Shown: positions 9,380 through 22,173 of the stretch, one piece after another | Layout: the number at the start of each line of letters is the position of its first letter | How positions within the stretch are numbered: the stretch's first letter is position 1 | Origin: Candidatus Alistipes faecigallinarum | GTDB taxonomy: Bacteria > Bacteroidota > Bacteroidia > Bacteroidales > Rikenellaceae | Direction: 5' to 3' | Assembly: GCA_019115605.1 (NCBI GenBank) | Contig: DXDG01000003.1 | Location: forward strand, 85,316 to 149,315 | Length of the DNA stretch: 64,000 nt | The notes under the pieces: model-generated | Seen by the model: only the letters and a program-made list of their open reading frames with translations | Told to the model about the DNA's origin: nothing | Database searches by the model: none | Program-made: the position numbers and the translations under genes

Positions 9380-9988
9380 ATGGCAATTAAGTTTCAATAC
9401 AACAAGACCTCGCTGGGAGAGCTCGGCAAGCAGCTGAAGATGCGCCAGAAGGCGCTTCCCACGATCAAGAGCAAGGAGTCGGCGCTGCGTACCGAGGTCA
9501 AGAAGGCGAAGGATGCCGCAGGCGAACTGCACCGGAGGCTCGATGCCCTGATGGCCGAGTACGACTACATGGTGTCGCTCTGGGGCGAGTTTGATCCCGG
9601 GCTGCTGCGCGTGGCCGACGTGGAGCTCTCGACGCAGAAGATCGCGGGAGTCCGTACGCCGGTGCTGCAGGAGGTTCTCTTCGAGGAGCGGCCCTACGAC
9701 CTCTTCTCGTCGCCCGTATGGTTTGCCGACGGCGTGGCCCTGCTGAAGCGCATGGCGCGTCTGGGCATCGAATACGAGGTCTACAGCCGGCGGATGGAGC
9801 TGCTCGATTTCGCCCGGCGCAAAACCACGCAGAAGGTCAATCTCTACGAGAAGGTGCAGATCCCCGGTTACGAGGATGCCATCCGGAAGATCAAACGCTT
9901 CATGGAGGATGAGGAGAACCTCTCGAAATCGGCCCAGAAGATCGTGAAAACCAAGCAGCAGAGTGCCGGGGAGGGCGCCATGTTATGA
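9380..9988 (+). CDS. atpD: V-type ATPase central-stalk subunit D
   Basis: A 202-residue subunit made of two long antiparallel coiled-coil helices, forming the rotor axle inside the A3B3 head. It begins MAIKFQYNKTSLGELGKQL, which matches subunit D. The C-terminal helix is rich in Lys/Glu and ends close to the start of the next gene: the stop TGA overlaps the ATG of subunit I by four bases, indicating translational coupling. Confidence 0.92.
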   Translation: MAIKFQYNKTSLGELGKQLKMRQKALPTIKSKESALRTEVKKAKDAAGELHRRLDALMAEYDYMVSLWGEFDPGLLRVADVELSTQKIAGVRTPVLQEVLFEERPYDLFSSPVWFADGVALLKRMARLGIEYEVYSRRMELLDFARRKTTQKVNLYEKVQIPGYEDAIRKIKRFMEDEENLSKSAQKIVKTKQQSAGEGAML

Positions 9989-11832
9989 TAGCGAAAATGA
10001 CCAAATACGCGCTGGTGCTTCACGCCGCGCAGAGCGATGACTTCATCGAGAAGCTGCGCGAACTGGGCCTGGTGGACATCACCGTCTCGGGATGGGAGCC
10101 TTCGGACGAAGACCGCCAGCTGTTGCTCGACATCGAGGGCGGTGCGCGGGCGCTGGAGAGCCTCAAGGCGTTCCGTGCGGATGCCGCGCGGTTCGATGCG
10201 AAGGCTACGCCCTATGCTTCGGGTGAGGAGGCCTATGCGGCCTACACCAAGGCGCAGCGCAGCGCCACGGCCCTGCATGCCGAGCTTTCGCGCCTCGAAA
10301 AGAGCGCCGAGGAGCTGCGCCCGTGGGGCGAATTCGATCCTTCGCGCCTGGAGGAGCTTGCCGAAAAGGGAATCGTCCTGCGCTATTTCTCGGCGCCGCG
10401 CAACGTCTACGACAAACAGGTCGGGGAGTGGAGTGCGCAATATACCCTCGCGGAGATCCATCGGTCCGATACTACCGTGTGGTTCGTGGTCGTGGCGGCT
10501 CCCGGCGAGGAGCTTCCGCTCGACGCCCAGGAGCTCAAGGCTCCGCGGATGGATGTCCGCGAGGTGGAGCGCCGCATGGAGGAGACGCGCCGGAGCCTCA
10601 AGGCGCTCGACGCCGACTTTTCGCGTGCCGCCGTGTCGGAGAAGCTTCTGGCGGGATATGTCGTCTCGCTCAAGGAGCGGCTGCAGGGCGTGCGTGTGAA
10701 GGCTACGGCCCGTCAAGAGGCCGAAGGCCACCTCGTCGTGATGGAGGGGTGGGCCGAGACGGAGACCTCGGACCGCGTGGATGCCCTGCTCGACGCCTAT
10801 CCGGGCGTGGTCTACCTCAAGAGCGATCCTACGCCCGAGGATGATACGCCCGTAAAACTCAAGAACAACCGCTTCGCCCGGATTTTCGAACTGGTGGGCG
10901 ACATGTATGCGCGGCCCAAGTACGGAACGCTGGATCTTACGCCCTTCTTTGCGCCGTTCTACATGCTCTTCTTCGGCATCTGCCTCAATGACGCCGGCTA
11001 CGGTGCCATCCTGACGCTGCTGGGCGTGTGGATGCTCTCGAAGAACCGCCGCCCGGGCATGATGCGCCAGGCGGCGTGGTTCGCCACGCTGTGCGGTGCG
11101 ATGACCGTGGTCTTCGGACTCTTCTGCGGGTCGTTCTTCGGTATCAGCATGAAGGAGTGGTTCCCGACGGTGCCGTTCTTCGATTTCCAGGGCAAGTTCT
11201 TCTCGATCGCCCTGGCCATCGGCATCGTGCAGATCCTCTTCGGCATGCTGCTCAAGATCATCATGATCTCCTCGACGACGGGCTTCCGCTATTCGCTGGC
11301 TTCGCTGGGCTGGTTCCTGGTGCTGCTCTCCGCAAGCATCGCCGCCGGCCTGCCGATGCTCGACCCGTCGTGGGTCATTCCCTTCTTCACGACCTCTTCG
11401 CCGGCCTTCTACGCCGCGGTGGGTGTGGGCTTCGTGCTGATGCTCTTCTTCAACTCGCCGGGCAAGAATCCCTTTGTCAATTTCGGACTCGGCCTGTGGG
11501 ATACCTATAACAATCTGACGGGTATCCTCTCCGACGTGCTCTCCTACATCCGTCTGTTTGCCATCGGCCTTTCGGGCGGTATTCTGGCCACGGTCTTCAA
11601 CGCCCTGGCCGACGGATTCGTGCCCGAGGGGACGAATATCGTGGTGCGTCTGCTCATCATGATTCCGATTCTGCTCATCGGCCACGGCATCAACCTCTTC
11701 ATGTCCACCATCTCGTCGTTCGTGCATCCGATGCGTCTGACGTTCGTGGAGTTCTACAAAAATGCGGGATTCGAAATGTCGATGCGTTCGTTCGATCCCC
11801 TGCGCAAAATGGATCAAACCGAAAATCAATAA
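9985..11832 (+). CDS. atpI: V-type ATPase membrane subunit I (a-subunit)
   Basis: A 615-residue two-part protein. The N-terminal half (to about residue 290) is soluble and coiled-coil rich and should contact the peripheral stalk. The C-terminal half holds about seven to eight membrane helices forming the ion half-channels against the proteolipid ring, including the conserved DAGYG and SYIRLFAIGLSGG segments. The start overlaps the subunit D stop. An alternative start at the ATG at 9997 would drop four residues. Confidence 0.93.
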   Translation: MIAKMTKYALVLHAAQSDDFIEKLRELGLVDITVSGWEPSDEDRQLLLDIEGGARALESLKAFRADAARFDAKATPYASGEEAYAAYTKAQRSATALHAELSRLEKSAEELRPWGEFDPSRLEELAEKGIVLRYFSAPRNVYDKQVGEWSAQYTLAEIHRSDTTVWFVVVAAPGEELPLDAQELKAPRMDVREVERRMEETRRSLKALDADFSRAAVSEKLLAGYVVSLKERLQGVRVKATARQEAEGHLVVMEGWAETETSDRVDALLDAYPGVVYLKSDPTPEDDTPVKLKNNRFARIFELVGDMYARPKYGTLDLTPFFAPFYMLFFGICLNDAGYGAILTLLGVWMLSKNRRPGMMRQAAWFATLCGAMTVVFGLFCGSFFGISMKEWFPTVPFFDFQGKFFSIALAIGIVQILFGMLLKIIMISSTTGFRYSLASLGWFLVLLSASIAAGLPMLDPSWVIPFFTTSSPAFYAAVGVGFVLMLFFNSPGKNPFVNFGLGLWDTYNNLTGILSDVLSYIRLFAIGLSGGILATVFNALADGFVPEGTNIVVRLLIMIPILLIGHGINLFMSTISSFVHPMRLTFVEFYKNAGFEMSMRSFDPLRKMDQTENQ

Positions 11833-11851
11833 CTAAAAACATTTCACAACT

Positions 11852-12307
11852 ATGGAAACAACAACTGCAATTATTCTGGGCTACATCGGCGTAGCGTTGA
11901 TGGTCGGCCTTTCGGGTGCCGCAAGCTGTATCGGAACCTCGATCGCCGGTCAGGCTTCGGTCGGCGCCATGAAGAAGAACGGCGGCGCATTCGGTAGCTA
12001 CATGATTCTTTCGGCCATCCCCGGTTCGCAGGGTCTCTACGGCTTCGTAGGCTACTTCATCATCAAGGGCTTCCTCACGGAGTCGATGACGATGCTGCAG
12101 GGTGCCGCCATCTTCGGCGCGGGCCTTCTGACGGGCGTTGTCTGCCTCTTCTCGTCGTACTATCAGGCCCGCATCTGCGCCAACGGTATCGCCGCCATCG
12201 GCAACGGCCACGACGTGATGGGTAAGACGCTGATCCTTGCCGCATTCCCCGAGCTGTACGCCATTCTGACGGTAGCTGCCATCTTCCTGATTGCAGGTGC
12301 CATCTGA
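11852..12307 (+). CDS. atpK: V-type ATPase proteolipid subunit K
   Basis: A 151-residue double-hairpin proteolipid with four membrane helices, the rotor-ring unit. The second hairpin carries the ion-binding carboxylate E134 in AAFPELYA, while the equivalent site of the first hairpin is Q60 (IPGSQGLYGF), so each unit has one binding glutamate as in V-type rings. S59, Q60, Y63, Q105 and E134 correspond by motif to the sodium ligands described for Enterococcus hirae NtpK, which suggests Na+ coupling (inference). It is the last gene of the operon, followed by a terminator. Confidence 0.95.
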   Translation: METTTAIILGYIGVALMVGLSGAASCIGTSIAGQASVGAMKKNGGAFGSYMILSAIPGSQGLYGFVGYFIIKGFLTESMTMLQGAAIFGAGLLTGVVCLFSSYYQARICANGIAAIGNGHDVMGKTLILAAFPELYAILTVAAIFLIAGAI

Positions 12308-12328
12308 TGCGGATGCCGCAAAGCCGCG

Positions 12329-12361
12329 GGGCGGGGCCGTTCATACGGCTCCGCCCTTTTT
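12329..12361 (+). terminator. Terminator of the V-ATPase operon
   Basis: GGGCGGGGCCGT pairs with ACGGCTCCGCCC across a TCAT loop and is followed by TTTTT. Confidence 0.85.
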
Positions 12362-12457
12362 ATGCGGCCGGTGCAATCTTTTTTGGGGCGGATCGTTCTT
12401 TCTTTGCTTGCGATTTACGATCTTTGTAACAACGAATTTCCGAAAAACAAGAAGATT

Positions 12458-13981
12458 ATGACAACGACAACCCTCTGCCGTCTGCTGCTCTCCGCCGTCG
12501 GATGCTGTTCCGCCGTTGCGGTTGCCGCGCGCGACATCACTCCGGCACGGAGCCATACTCCGCAACCTCCCGTTCAGGCCGTTGCCGACAATACGCGGCT
12601 TCCCGCTGCGGTTTCGAAATACGCCGCGACGAACCGCCCGGCACCTTCCGAGCGGCTCTTCACCTCCGAGGCCGTCGAGGCCGAGATCGCCCGCATCAAG
12701 GCGCTGCTGACCAACGCCCGTCTGGCGTGGATGTTCGAAAACTGCTTCCCCAATACGTTGGACACGACGGTCCGCTGGACGCGCCAGGACGAGGCGGGCA
12801 AGGACGACACGGTGGTCTATACGGGCGACATCCACGCCATGTGGCTGCGCGACTCCGCGGCCCAGGTGTGGCCCTATGTGCAGCTCTCGCCGCAGGATGA
12901 GAAGCTGCGCCGCATGATCGCGGGCGTTATCCGCCGCCAGTTCAAGTACATCACGCTCGATCCCTATGCCAACGCCTTCCTCGATCCCGAGGATCCGAAT
13001 CCCGACACGCACTGGCAGAGCGACGGCACGCAGATGCGCCCCGAGGTCTACGAGCGCAAGTGGGAGATCGACTCGCTGTGCTATCCGATCCGCCTGGCCT
13101 ACGAATACTGGAAGCGTACGGGCGATGCCTCGGTCTTCGACGAGCACTGGCTTGCGGCCATCGGAAACATCCTGCGCACCTTCCGCGAGCAGCAGCGCAA
13201 GGAGGGCGTGGGTCCCTATACCTTCCTGCGCGTTACGGACCGCCAGCTCGATACGGTCTGCAACGTCGGCAAGGGCAATCCGGTGAATCCCGTGGGGCTG
13301 ATCGCCTCGGTCTTCCGCCCGTCGGACGATGCGACGACCTTCCTGTTTCTCATTCCGTCGAACTTCTTTGCCGTAACGTCGCTGCGCAAGGCCGCCGAGA
13401 TCCTCACGGAGGTGAACGGCAAGCCGGAGATGGCCGCCGAGTGTACGGCTCTGGCCGATGAGGTCGCCGCGGCGCTCGAAAAGTACGCGACCTATGACCA
13501 TCCCGAGTTCGGCGAGATCTACGCCTTCGAGGTCGATGGCTTTGGCAACCGCTTCCTCATGGATGATGCCAACGTGCCGTCGCTGCTGGCAATGCCCTAC
13601 CTGGGCGATGTGGCGATCGACGACCCGGTCTATCAGAACACGCGCCGCTTCGTCTGGAGCGAGTCGAATCCCTACTTCTTCCGCGGCACGGCGGGTGAGG
13701 GTATCGGCGGCCCGCATGTGGGCTACGACATGGTCTGGCCGATGAGCATCATGATGAAGGCCTTCACGTCGCAGGACGACGCGGAGATCAAGCGCTGCAT
13801 CGAGATGCTGATGACCACCGACGCCGGCACGGGCTTCATGCACGAGTCGTTCCACAAGGATGATCCCGAACGCTTCACCCGCGAGTGGTTTGCCTGGCAG
13901 AACACGCTCTTCGGCGAGCTGATCATTAAGCTGGTGAACGAAGGCAAGGTCGGCCTGCTCAATTCGATTACGATCGAGTAG
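12458..13981 (+). CDS. Exported glycoside hydrolase family 125 exo-alpha-1,6-mannosidase
   Basis: A 507-residue GH125 enzyme starting at MTTTTLCRLLLSA; an upstream in-frame ATG at 12362 lies in the terminator of the previous operon and is rejected. Residues 1-24 are a signal peptide. The GH125 core contains the family block GDIHAMWLRDSAAQVWPY, then DPNPDTHWQSDGTQM, KWEIDSLCYPIRLAY and FHKDDPERFTREWFAWQNTLF. Family members trim non-reducing alpha-1,6-linked mannose from N-glycan or yeast mannan fragments, usually in the periplasm. Here the gene stands alone, without Sus genes nearby, so it probably acts on oligosaccharides imported by other loci. Confidence 0.93.
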   Translation: MTTTTLCRLLLSAVGCCSAVAVAARDITPARSHTPQPPVQAVADNTRLPAAVSKYAATNRPAPSERLFTSEAVEAEIARIKALLTNARLAWMFENCFPNTLDTTVRWTRQDEAGKDDTVVYTGDIHAMWLRDSAAQVWPYVQLSPQDEKLRRMIAGVIRRQFKYITLDPYANAFLDPEDPNPDTHWQSDGTQMRPEVYERKWEIDSLCYPIRLAYEYWKRTGDASVFDEHWLAAIGNILRTFREQQRKEGVGPYTFLRVTDRQLDTVCNVGKGNPVNPVGLIASVFRPSDDATTFLFLIPSNFFAVTSLRKAAEILTEVNGKPEMAAECTALADEVAAALEKYATYDHPEFGEIYAFEVDGFGNRFLMDDANVPSLLAMPYLGDVAIDDPVYQNTRRFVWSESNPYFFRGTAGEGIGGPHVGYDMVWPMSIMMKAFTSQDDAEIKRCIEMLMTTDAGTGFMHESFHKDDPERFTREWFAWQNTLFGELIIKLVNEGKVGLLNSITIE

Positions 13982-14018
13982 CGGTCCCCGTCCGGACCGG
14001 TGCAATCCGGCCATAGAG

Positions 14019-14054
14019 GAAAAGCCCCTTCCACCCGGATGGAAGGGGCTTTTC
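14019..14054. terminator. Bidirectional terminator between the GH125 gene and rnr
   Basis: A 14-base perfect inverted repeat (GAAAAGCCCCTTCC and its complement) around an ACCCGGAT loop. A-rich left and T-rich right arms suit termination in both directions for these convergent genes. Confidence 0.85.
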
Positions 14055-14081
14055 GTTTGTTTCGTGCGCGAACGGCGGTGG

Positions 14082-16355
14082 TTACCGACCGCTGCGGCGG
14101 GCCGAGCGGCGTACCTCGACCTGTTTCTGCTTCCCGCGGGATCCGGGACAGGATCCTTCGTGATCCGGCGCCCCCTTGCCGCGGCGGGCGGAAGGGGTGT
14201 CGGGAAGCAGCAGCTCGAAGTCGAGCTGCCGTTTCTGCAGGTCGGCGCGCTTGACGCGGATGCGTACGGCGTCGCCCAGCGTCAGGCGGCGTCCCGTGCT
14301 GCGGCCGACGATCTCGTAGGCCGTTTCGTCGAAGGTGTAGTAGTCGCCCTCGACATCGCGCAGGAACGACATGCCCTCGATGTGCGTCTCGTCCAGCTCG
14401 ACATAGACGCCCCACTCCGTAAGTCCCGAGATGTGGCCCTCGAACTCCTCGCCGATGTGCTCCTTCATGAACTCGACCATCTTGTACTTGATCGAGGCGC
14501 GTTCGGCTTCGGCCGCCACGATCTCACGGTCCGACGCATGTTCGCACAGCGTGTCGATCTCGGCCTTGTCCACCGACTTCCCGCCTGCAAGGTAGTGGGC
14601 TAGCAGGCGGTGCACCATCATGTCCGGGTAGCGGCGTATGGGCGAGGTGAAGTGCGTATAACAGGGGAAGGCCAGTCCGTAGTGGCCGATGTTGTCCGTC
14701 GAGTAGTAGGCCTTGGCCATCGAACGCACGGCCATCGTCGATACGGCGTTCTCCTCGGTGGAGCCCTTGATCTGCGCGAAGAGCTTGTTCATCTCCCTGG
14801 CCACGGCGCGTCCCTTCGTTGCCTTGAAGACGTGGCCGAAGCGGAGGATGAACTGCCGGAAGCGGTCGAGCTTCTCCTCGCTCGGAGCATCGTGCACGCG
14901 GTAGACCATCGTGCGCGGTACGGCGCGTCCCTTCTCGTTGCGGCGGTGGCTGCAGAACTCCGCCACGCGGCGGTTGGCCAGCAGCATGAACTCCTCGATC
15001 ATCTGGTTCGACTCCTTCTGCTCCTTGAAATAGACGCCGAGGGGCTTTCCGTTCTCGTCGAGGCGGAACTTCACCTCTTCGCGGTCGAACGAGATCGCCC
15101 CGTTGCGGAAGCGCTGGCGGCGCAGCTCCTGCGCCAGGCGGTTGAGGGTCAGGATCTCCTCGGCAAAGTCGCCCTTCCCGGTTTCGATCACCTCCTGCGC
15201 CTCGGCATAGGTGAAGCGGCGGTCGGAGTGGATCACCGTACGGCCGAACCACTCGTCGAGGATCTCAAGCTGTTCGTTGAGGGTAAAGACCGCCGAGAAG
15301 CAGAGGCTCGTTTCGTTGGGGCGCAGCGAGCAGAGCTCGTTCGAGAGCCGCTCGGGAAGCATCGGCACCGTGCGATCGACCAGATAGACCGACGTGCCGC
15401 GCTCGACGGCCTCGTCGTCGATGATCGAGTGCGGGCGGACGTAGTGCGTAACGTCGGCGATGTGCACGCCCACCTCCCAGACGCCGTCGCGCACCTTGCG
15501 CACCGAGAGGGCGTCGTCGAAGTCCTTGGCGTCGGCCGGGTCTACGGTGAAGGTCGTCGTGTCGCGGAAGTCGCGGCGCGAGGCGATCTCCCCGGCCGTG
15601 ATCCGGGCGTCGATCGCCGCGGCGGCCTCCTCGACCTCGGGTTCGAAGCGGTAGGGCAGTTCGTATTCGGCCAGGATGGCGTGCATCTCCGTGTCGTTGT
15701 TGCCGGCCAGTCCCAGCCGCTCGACCAGTTCGCCCACGGGGCTCTTGCTCCCGGGCTGCCAGTCGACGATGCGTACGACGACCTTCTCGCCGTCGCGGAC
15801 GTCGGGGTAGTTGCGCTTCGAGAGGTAGATGTCCATCGGCATGCGGCGCGAGTCGGCCCGCACGAAGATCTGATGGGCCCCGACCTCGGCGATGCCCACA
15901 TAGGGCTTGCGGTTGCGCGAGAGAATGCGGGTAACCTCGCCCTCCATGCGGCCGTTCCGTCCGCGGTGGATGACGGCCACCTCCACGCGGTCGCCGTCGA
16001 GGGCGTTGGCCGTGTTGCGCTGGTTGACGAAGATATCCTCTTCGAGCCCCTCGACGCGGACGAAGATTGCACCCGACGTGGTCATGTCGGCCACGCCCTC
16101 GTAGTGGGGCAGGTGCTGCCGCGTGAGGCGGTATTTCTCGCGGGCGCACTCCTCGACCACCCCTTCGTCGAAGAGTTGTCCGAGGATCTCGAACGTCTCG
16201 CGGCGACCCTCCTTCGAGGCGCCGCCCGAGACCGAGGCGAGCTGCTTGAGTGAGAACTTGTTGTTCGGGAACTCCCGGAACAGATTGAGTATGGCTTCCC
16301 GTCGTCCGCTGTTCGTGGAGCCCTGACGGGTGTGTCGTGTGTTGTTCTTTTTCAT
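14082..16355 (-). CDS. rnr: Ribonuclease R
   Basis: A 757-residue processive 3'-5' exoribonuclease. I chose the start at 16355 (MKKNNTRHTRQ), which overlaps the stop of the upstream M20 gene by four bases; a longer frame runs back inside that gene and is rejected. Domains in order: N-terminal winged helix (about residues 18-75), cold-shock OB folds, the RNB catalytic domain with the acidic signature DPADAKDFDDALS, an S1 domain, and a short basic C-terminal tail. It is the last gene of a minus-strand run starting with a glutaminyl cyclase gene. Confidence 0.95.
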   Translation of the reverse strand: MKKNNTRHTRQGSTNSGRREAILNLFREFPNNKFSLKQLASVSGGASKEGRRETFEILGQLFDEGVVEECAREKYRLTRQHLPHYEGVADMTTSGAIFVRVEGLEEDIFVNQRNTANALDGDRVEVAVIHRGRNGRMEGEVTRILSRNRKPYVGIAEVGAHQIFVRADSRRMPMDIYLSKRNYPDVRDGEKVVVRIVDWQPGSKSPVGELVERLGLAGNNDTEMHAILAEYELPYRFEPEVEEAAAAIDARITAGEIASRRDFRDTTTFTVDPADAKDFDDALSVRKVRDGVWEVGVHIADVTHYVRPHSIIDDEAVERGTSVYLVDRTVPMLPERLSNELCSLRPNETSLCFSAVFTLNEQLEILDEWFGRTVIHSDRRFTYAEAQEVIETGKGDFAEEILTLNRLAQELRRQRFRNGAISFDREEVKFRLDENGKPLGVYFKEQKESNQMIEEFMLLANRRVAEFCSHRRNEKGRAVPRTMVYRVHDAPSEEKLDRFRQFILRFGHVFKATKGRAVAREMNKLFAQIKGSTEENAVSTMAVRSMAKAYYSTDNIGHYGLAFPCYTHFTSPIRRYPDMMVHRLLAHYLAGGKSVDKAEIDTLCEHASDREIVAAEAERASIKYKMVEFMKEHIGEEFEGHISGLTEWGVYVELDETHIEGMSFLRDVEGDYYTFDETAYEIVGRSTGRRLTLGDAVRIRVKRADLQKRQLDFELLLPDTPSARRGKGAPDHEGSCPGSRGKQKQVEVRRSARRSGR

Positions 16356-17467
16356 GGTCTGTTGAGTATTTGCAGTGCGAGGCGGCTCATGAAGTCGATG
16401 CCCGTGTCGATGGCCTCCTCCCGGGGAATGAATCGGGACGTGTGGGTGCGTCCGGCTCCGGGCCCGACACCCAGGCGGTAGAAGAGCGACGGATAGACGC
16501 GGCAGTAGAAACCGAAATCCTCGGCCGTGGTGCGCAGGGGCAGCATCTCGACCTTCAGACCCGTCTGCTTGGCGAGCGCCGTGGCCCGCTTGACGAGAAT
16601 CTCGTCGTTCACCACGCACGGGTAACCCCGTCCGATCTCCACCTCGGTCGAGGTGCCGTGGCGCTTGTCAATATCCGCGGCGATGTTGGCGATGCGGCGG
16701 TGGATGATTTCGCGTTCGCGTTCGTCGAACGTGCGCAGCGTCCCCTCCATGCGCACCTCGTCCGGCACGACGTTCGTGGCGCCTGCGGCCTCCACGCGTC
16801 CGATCGAGAGCACGCACTCCTCGGCGTTGAGGGCGATCAGACGGGTCAGCAGCTCGGCACCGGCCGCCACGGGGTCCTTGAGCTGGCTGCGCAGGGCGCC
16901 GTGGCCTCCCGTGCCGTGGATGCGGAATCGCAGCTCGTCGCTGGCGGCCATGTACTTGCCGGCGCGGAATCCCAGCGTGCCGACCTCAAGCTGCGGCTCG
17001 ACATGTTCGCCGATCACGGCCCGGATGTCGTATCCCTCGAAGGGCTTTTCGGCCAGCACGAGCGACGCTCCTCCGGGATTGCACTCCTCGCCGGGCTGGA
17101 ACAACCCGAAGAGCGTGCCGGCGAAATCGGCCTCGGCAGCCAGCCGCTGCAGCACGCCGTAGAGCACGGCGGCGTGCATGTCATGTCCGCAGGCGTGCAT
17201 GACGCCCCGGTTGCAGGAGCTCCATGCCAGGTCGGTCTGCTCGGTGATCGGCAGGGCGTCGATGTCGGCGCGGAGCACTACGGCGCGCCGGTCTCCGGCA
17301 GCGGTTTTACGCCCCGGAATGCGTGCCAGAACGCCCGTGCCGGCTACCGGGGTGTGCTCGATCCCCAGCTCGGCGAGCTGTTCGGCGATGAAGGCCGCCG
17401 TGGCATGCTCCCGGAACGAAAGTTCCGGATGGGCGTGCAGGTGGCGGCGAAATTCAACGGGAGTCAT
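16352..17467 (-). CDS. M20 family metallo-amidohydrolase (N-acyl amino acid / hippurate hydrolase type)
   Basis: A 371-residue zinc amidohydrolase of the M20D group. Metal and catalytic motifs are visible: D68/D70 in RADIDALP, C93 and H95 in ACGHDMHAAV, E127/E128 in PGEECNPGGA, and a C-terminal histidine in GRTHTSRF. No signal peptide, so cytosolic. M20D members deacylate N-acyl amino acids or auxin-like conjugates; the exact substrate cannot be read from sequence. It overlaps rnr by four bases and follows metF by 35 bases, so it is likely co-transcribed with both. Confidence 0.88.
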   Translation of the reverse strand: MTPVEFRRHLHAHPELSFREHATAAFIAEQLAELGIEHTPVAGTGVLARIPGRKTAAGDRRAVVLRADIDALPITEQTDLAWSSCNRGVMHACGHDMHAAVLYGVLQRLAAEADFAGTLFGLFQPGEECNPGGASLVLAEKPFEGYDIRAVIGEHVEPQLEVGTLGFRAGKYMAASDELRFRIHGTGGHGALRSQLKDPVAAGAELLTRLIALNAEECVLSIGRVEAAGATNVVPDEVRMEGTLRTFDEREREIIHRRIANIAADIDKRHGTSTEVEIGRGYPCVVNDEILVKRATALAKQTGLKVEMLPLRTTAEDFGFYCRVYPSLFYRLGVGPGAGRTHTSRFIPREEAIDTGIDFMSRLALQILNRP

Positions 17468-17502
17468 TGTCTTTTTCGTTTATGGGTCTGCGGCATCCGT
17501 AT

Positions 17503-18459
17503 TCAGAATACCGCCTTGACGATCTGTTGGATGTTGTTCGTGCGGCTCATCGTGTAGTAGTGCAGCACGGGAACGCCTGCGGCCATCAGCTCGCGGCTCT
17601 GGGCGATGGCCCACTCCACGCCGACCTCGCGGACGTGGTCCGGATGGGTCCTGGCCTCGCGGACCAGCTCCTCGGGGAGCTCCACGGCAAAGGTCTCGGG
17701 CAGCACCTCCAGGTGGCGGAGCGTCGAGAGGGGCTTGATGCCCGGGATGATCGGCACCTCGATGCCAGCTTCGCGGCAGCGGCGCACGAAATCGAAGTAC
17801 TTGCGGTTGTCGAAGAAGAGCTGCGTTACGACATACTCCGCGCCGGCGTCGATCTTCTCCTTCAGGTGGCGGATGTCGCTCGTGATGTCGCGGGCCTCGA
17901 AATGCATCTCGGGATAGCCGGCCACGCCGATCGAGAATTTCGAGTGGTGGCACTCCTCGACCTCGCCGTCGACGAACTCCCCGCGGTTCATCGCGGCGAT
18001 CTGCCGCACGAGATCCACGGCATGGGCGTGTCCCTGCGGATGGGGCATGAAGCGGCGCTCGTTCTGCGACTTGTCGCCGCGCAGCGCCAGGACGTTGTGC
18101 AGCCCGAGGAAGTCCATGTCGATGAGCGTGTCCTCGATGTCGTATTTCGAAAGTCCTCCGCAGATCAGGTGCGGGACGACTTCGATGCCGTAGCGCTGCC
18201 GGATGGCTGCCGAGATGCCCACCGTGCCGGGGCGCCGGCGCACGACATGCCACTCGATGCCTCCGTCGGGCAGTTCGGTCTCCTTGATCCCCTCGCGGTG
18301 GAACGTAATGTTGATGTAGGCCGGGTCGAAAGGCACAAGCGGGTCGATGGCTCCGAAGATCTTCTGCATGCCGTCGCCCTTCAGGGGCGGCAGCAGTTCG
18401 AAGGCGAAGCGCGTGCGTTTCGAGGCGAGGGCCTCGTTGATGATATGTACGACGTTCAT
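17503..18459 (-). CDS. metF: 5,10-methylenetetrahydrofolate reductase
   Basis: A 318-residue FAD-dependent enzyme making 5-methyl-THF, the methyl donor used by MetH encoded immediately upstream. It begins with the family's FELLPP segment, where the catalytic Glu resides, and carries ITFHREG, VLALRGD, GVAGYPEMH and VTQLFFDN blocks. It starts 30 bases after the metH stop on the same strand, forming a compact methyl-transfer operon. Confidence 0.95.
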   Translation of the reverse strand: MNVVHIINEALASKRTRFAFELLPPLKGDGMQKIFGAIDPLVPFDPAYINITFHREGIKETELPDGGIEWHVVRRRPGTVGISAAIRQRYGIEVVPHLICGGLSKYDIEDTLIDMDFLGLHNVLALRGDKSQNERRFMPHPQGHAHAVDLVRQIAAMNRGEFVDGEVEECHHSKFSIGVAGYPEMHFEARDITSDIRHLKEKIDAGAEYVVTQLFFDNRKYFDFVRRCREAGIEVPIIPGIKPLSTLRHLEVLPETFAVELPEELVREARTHPDHVREVGVEWAIAQSRELMAAGVPVLHYYTMSRTNNIQQIVKAVF

Positions 18460-18489
18460 GTTGTTTCGTGTTTCTTGCCGATCCCGGGG

Positions 18490-22128
<3,639 letters not shown>

Positions 22129-22173
22129 GTCTTCCTGTTTCTCGATGTTGGCGCCTTCTCCTGGCCGCCGGGC

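Noticed and set aside
14356..16619. Longer RNase R start 88 codons upstream
   Set aside because: The extension lies inside the M20 gene in another frame and reads as low-complexity His/Arg/Gly sequence; the 16355 start gives the normal N terminus.
22129..22173. Cobalamin or SAM riboswitch before metH
   Set aside because: The gap is only 45 bases and metH is internal to an operon; no riboswitch core is visible there or before the cyclase gene.
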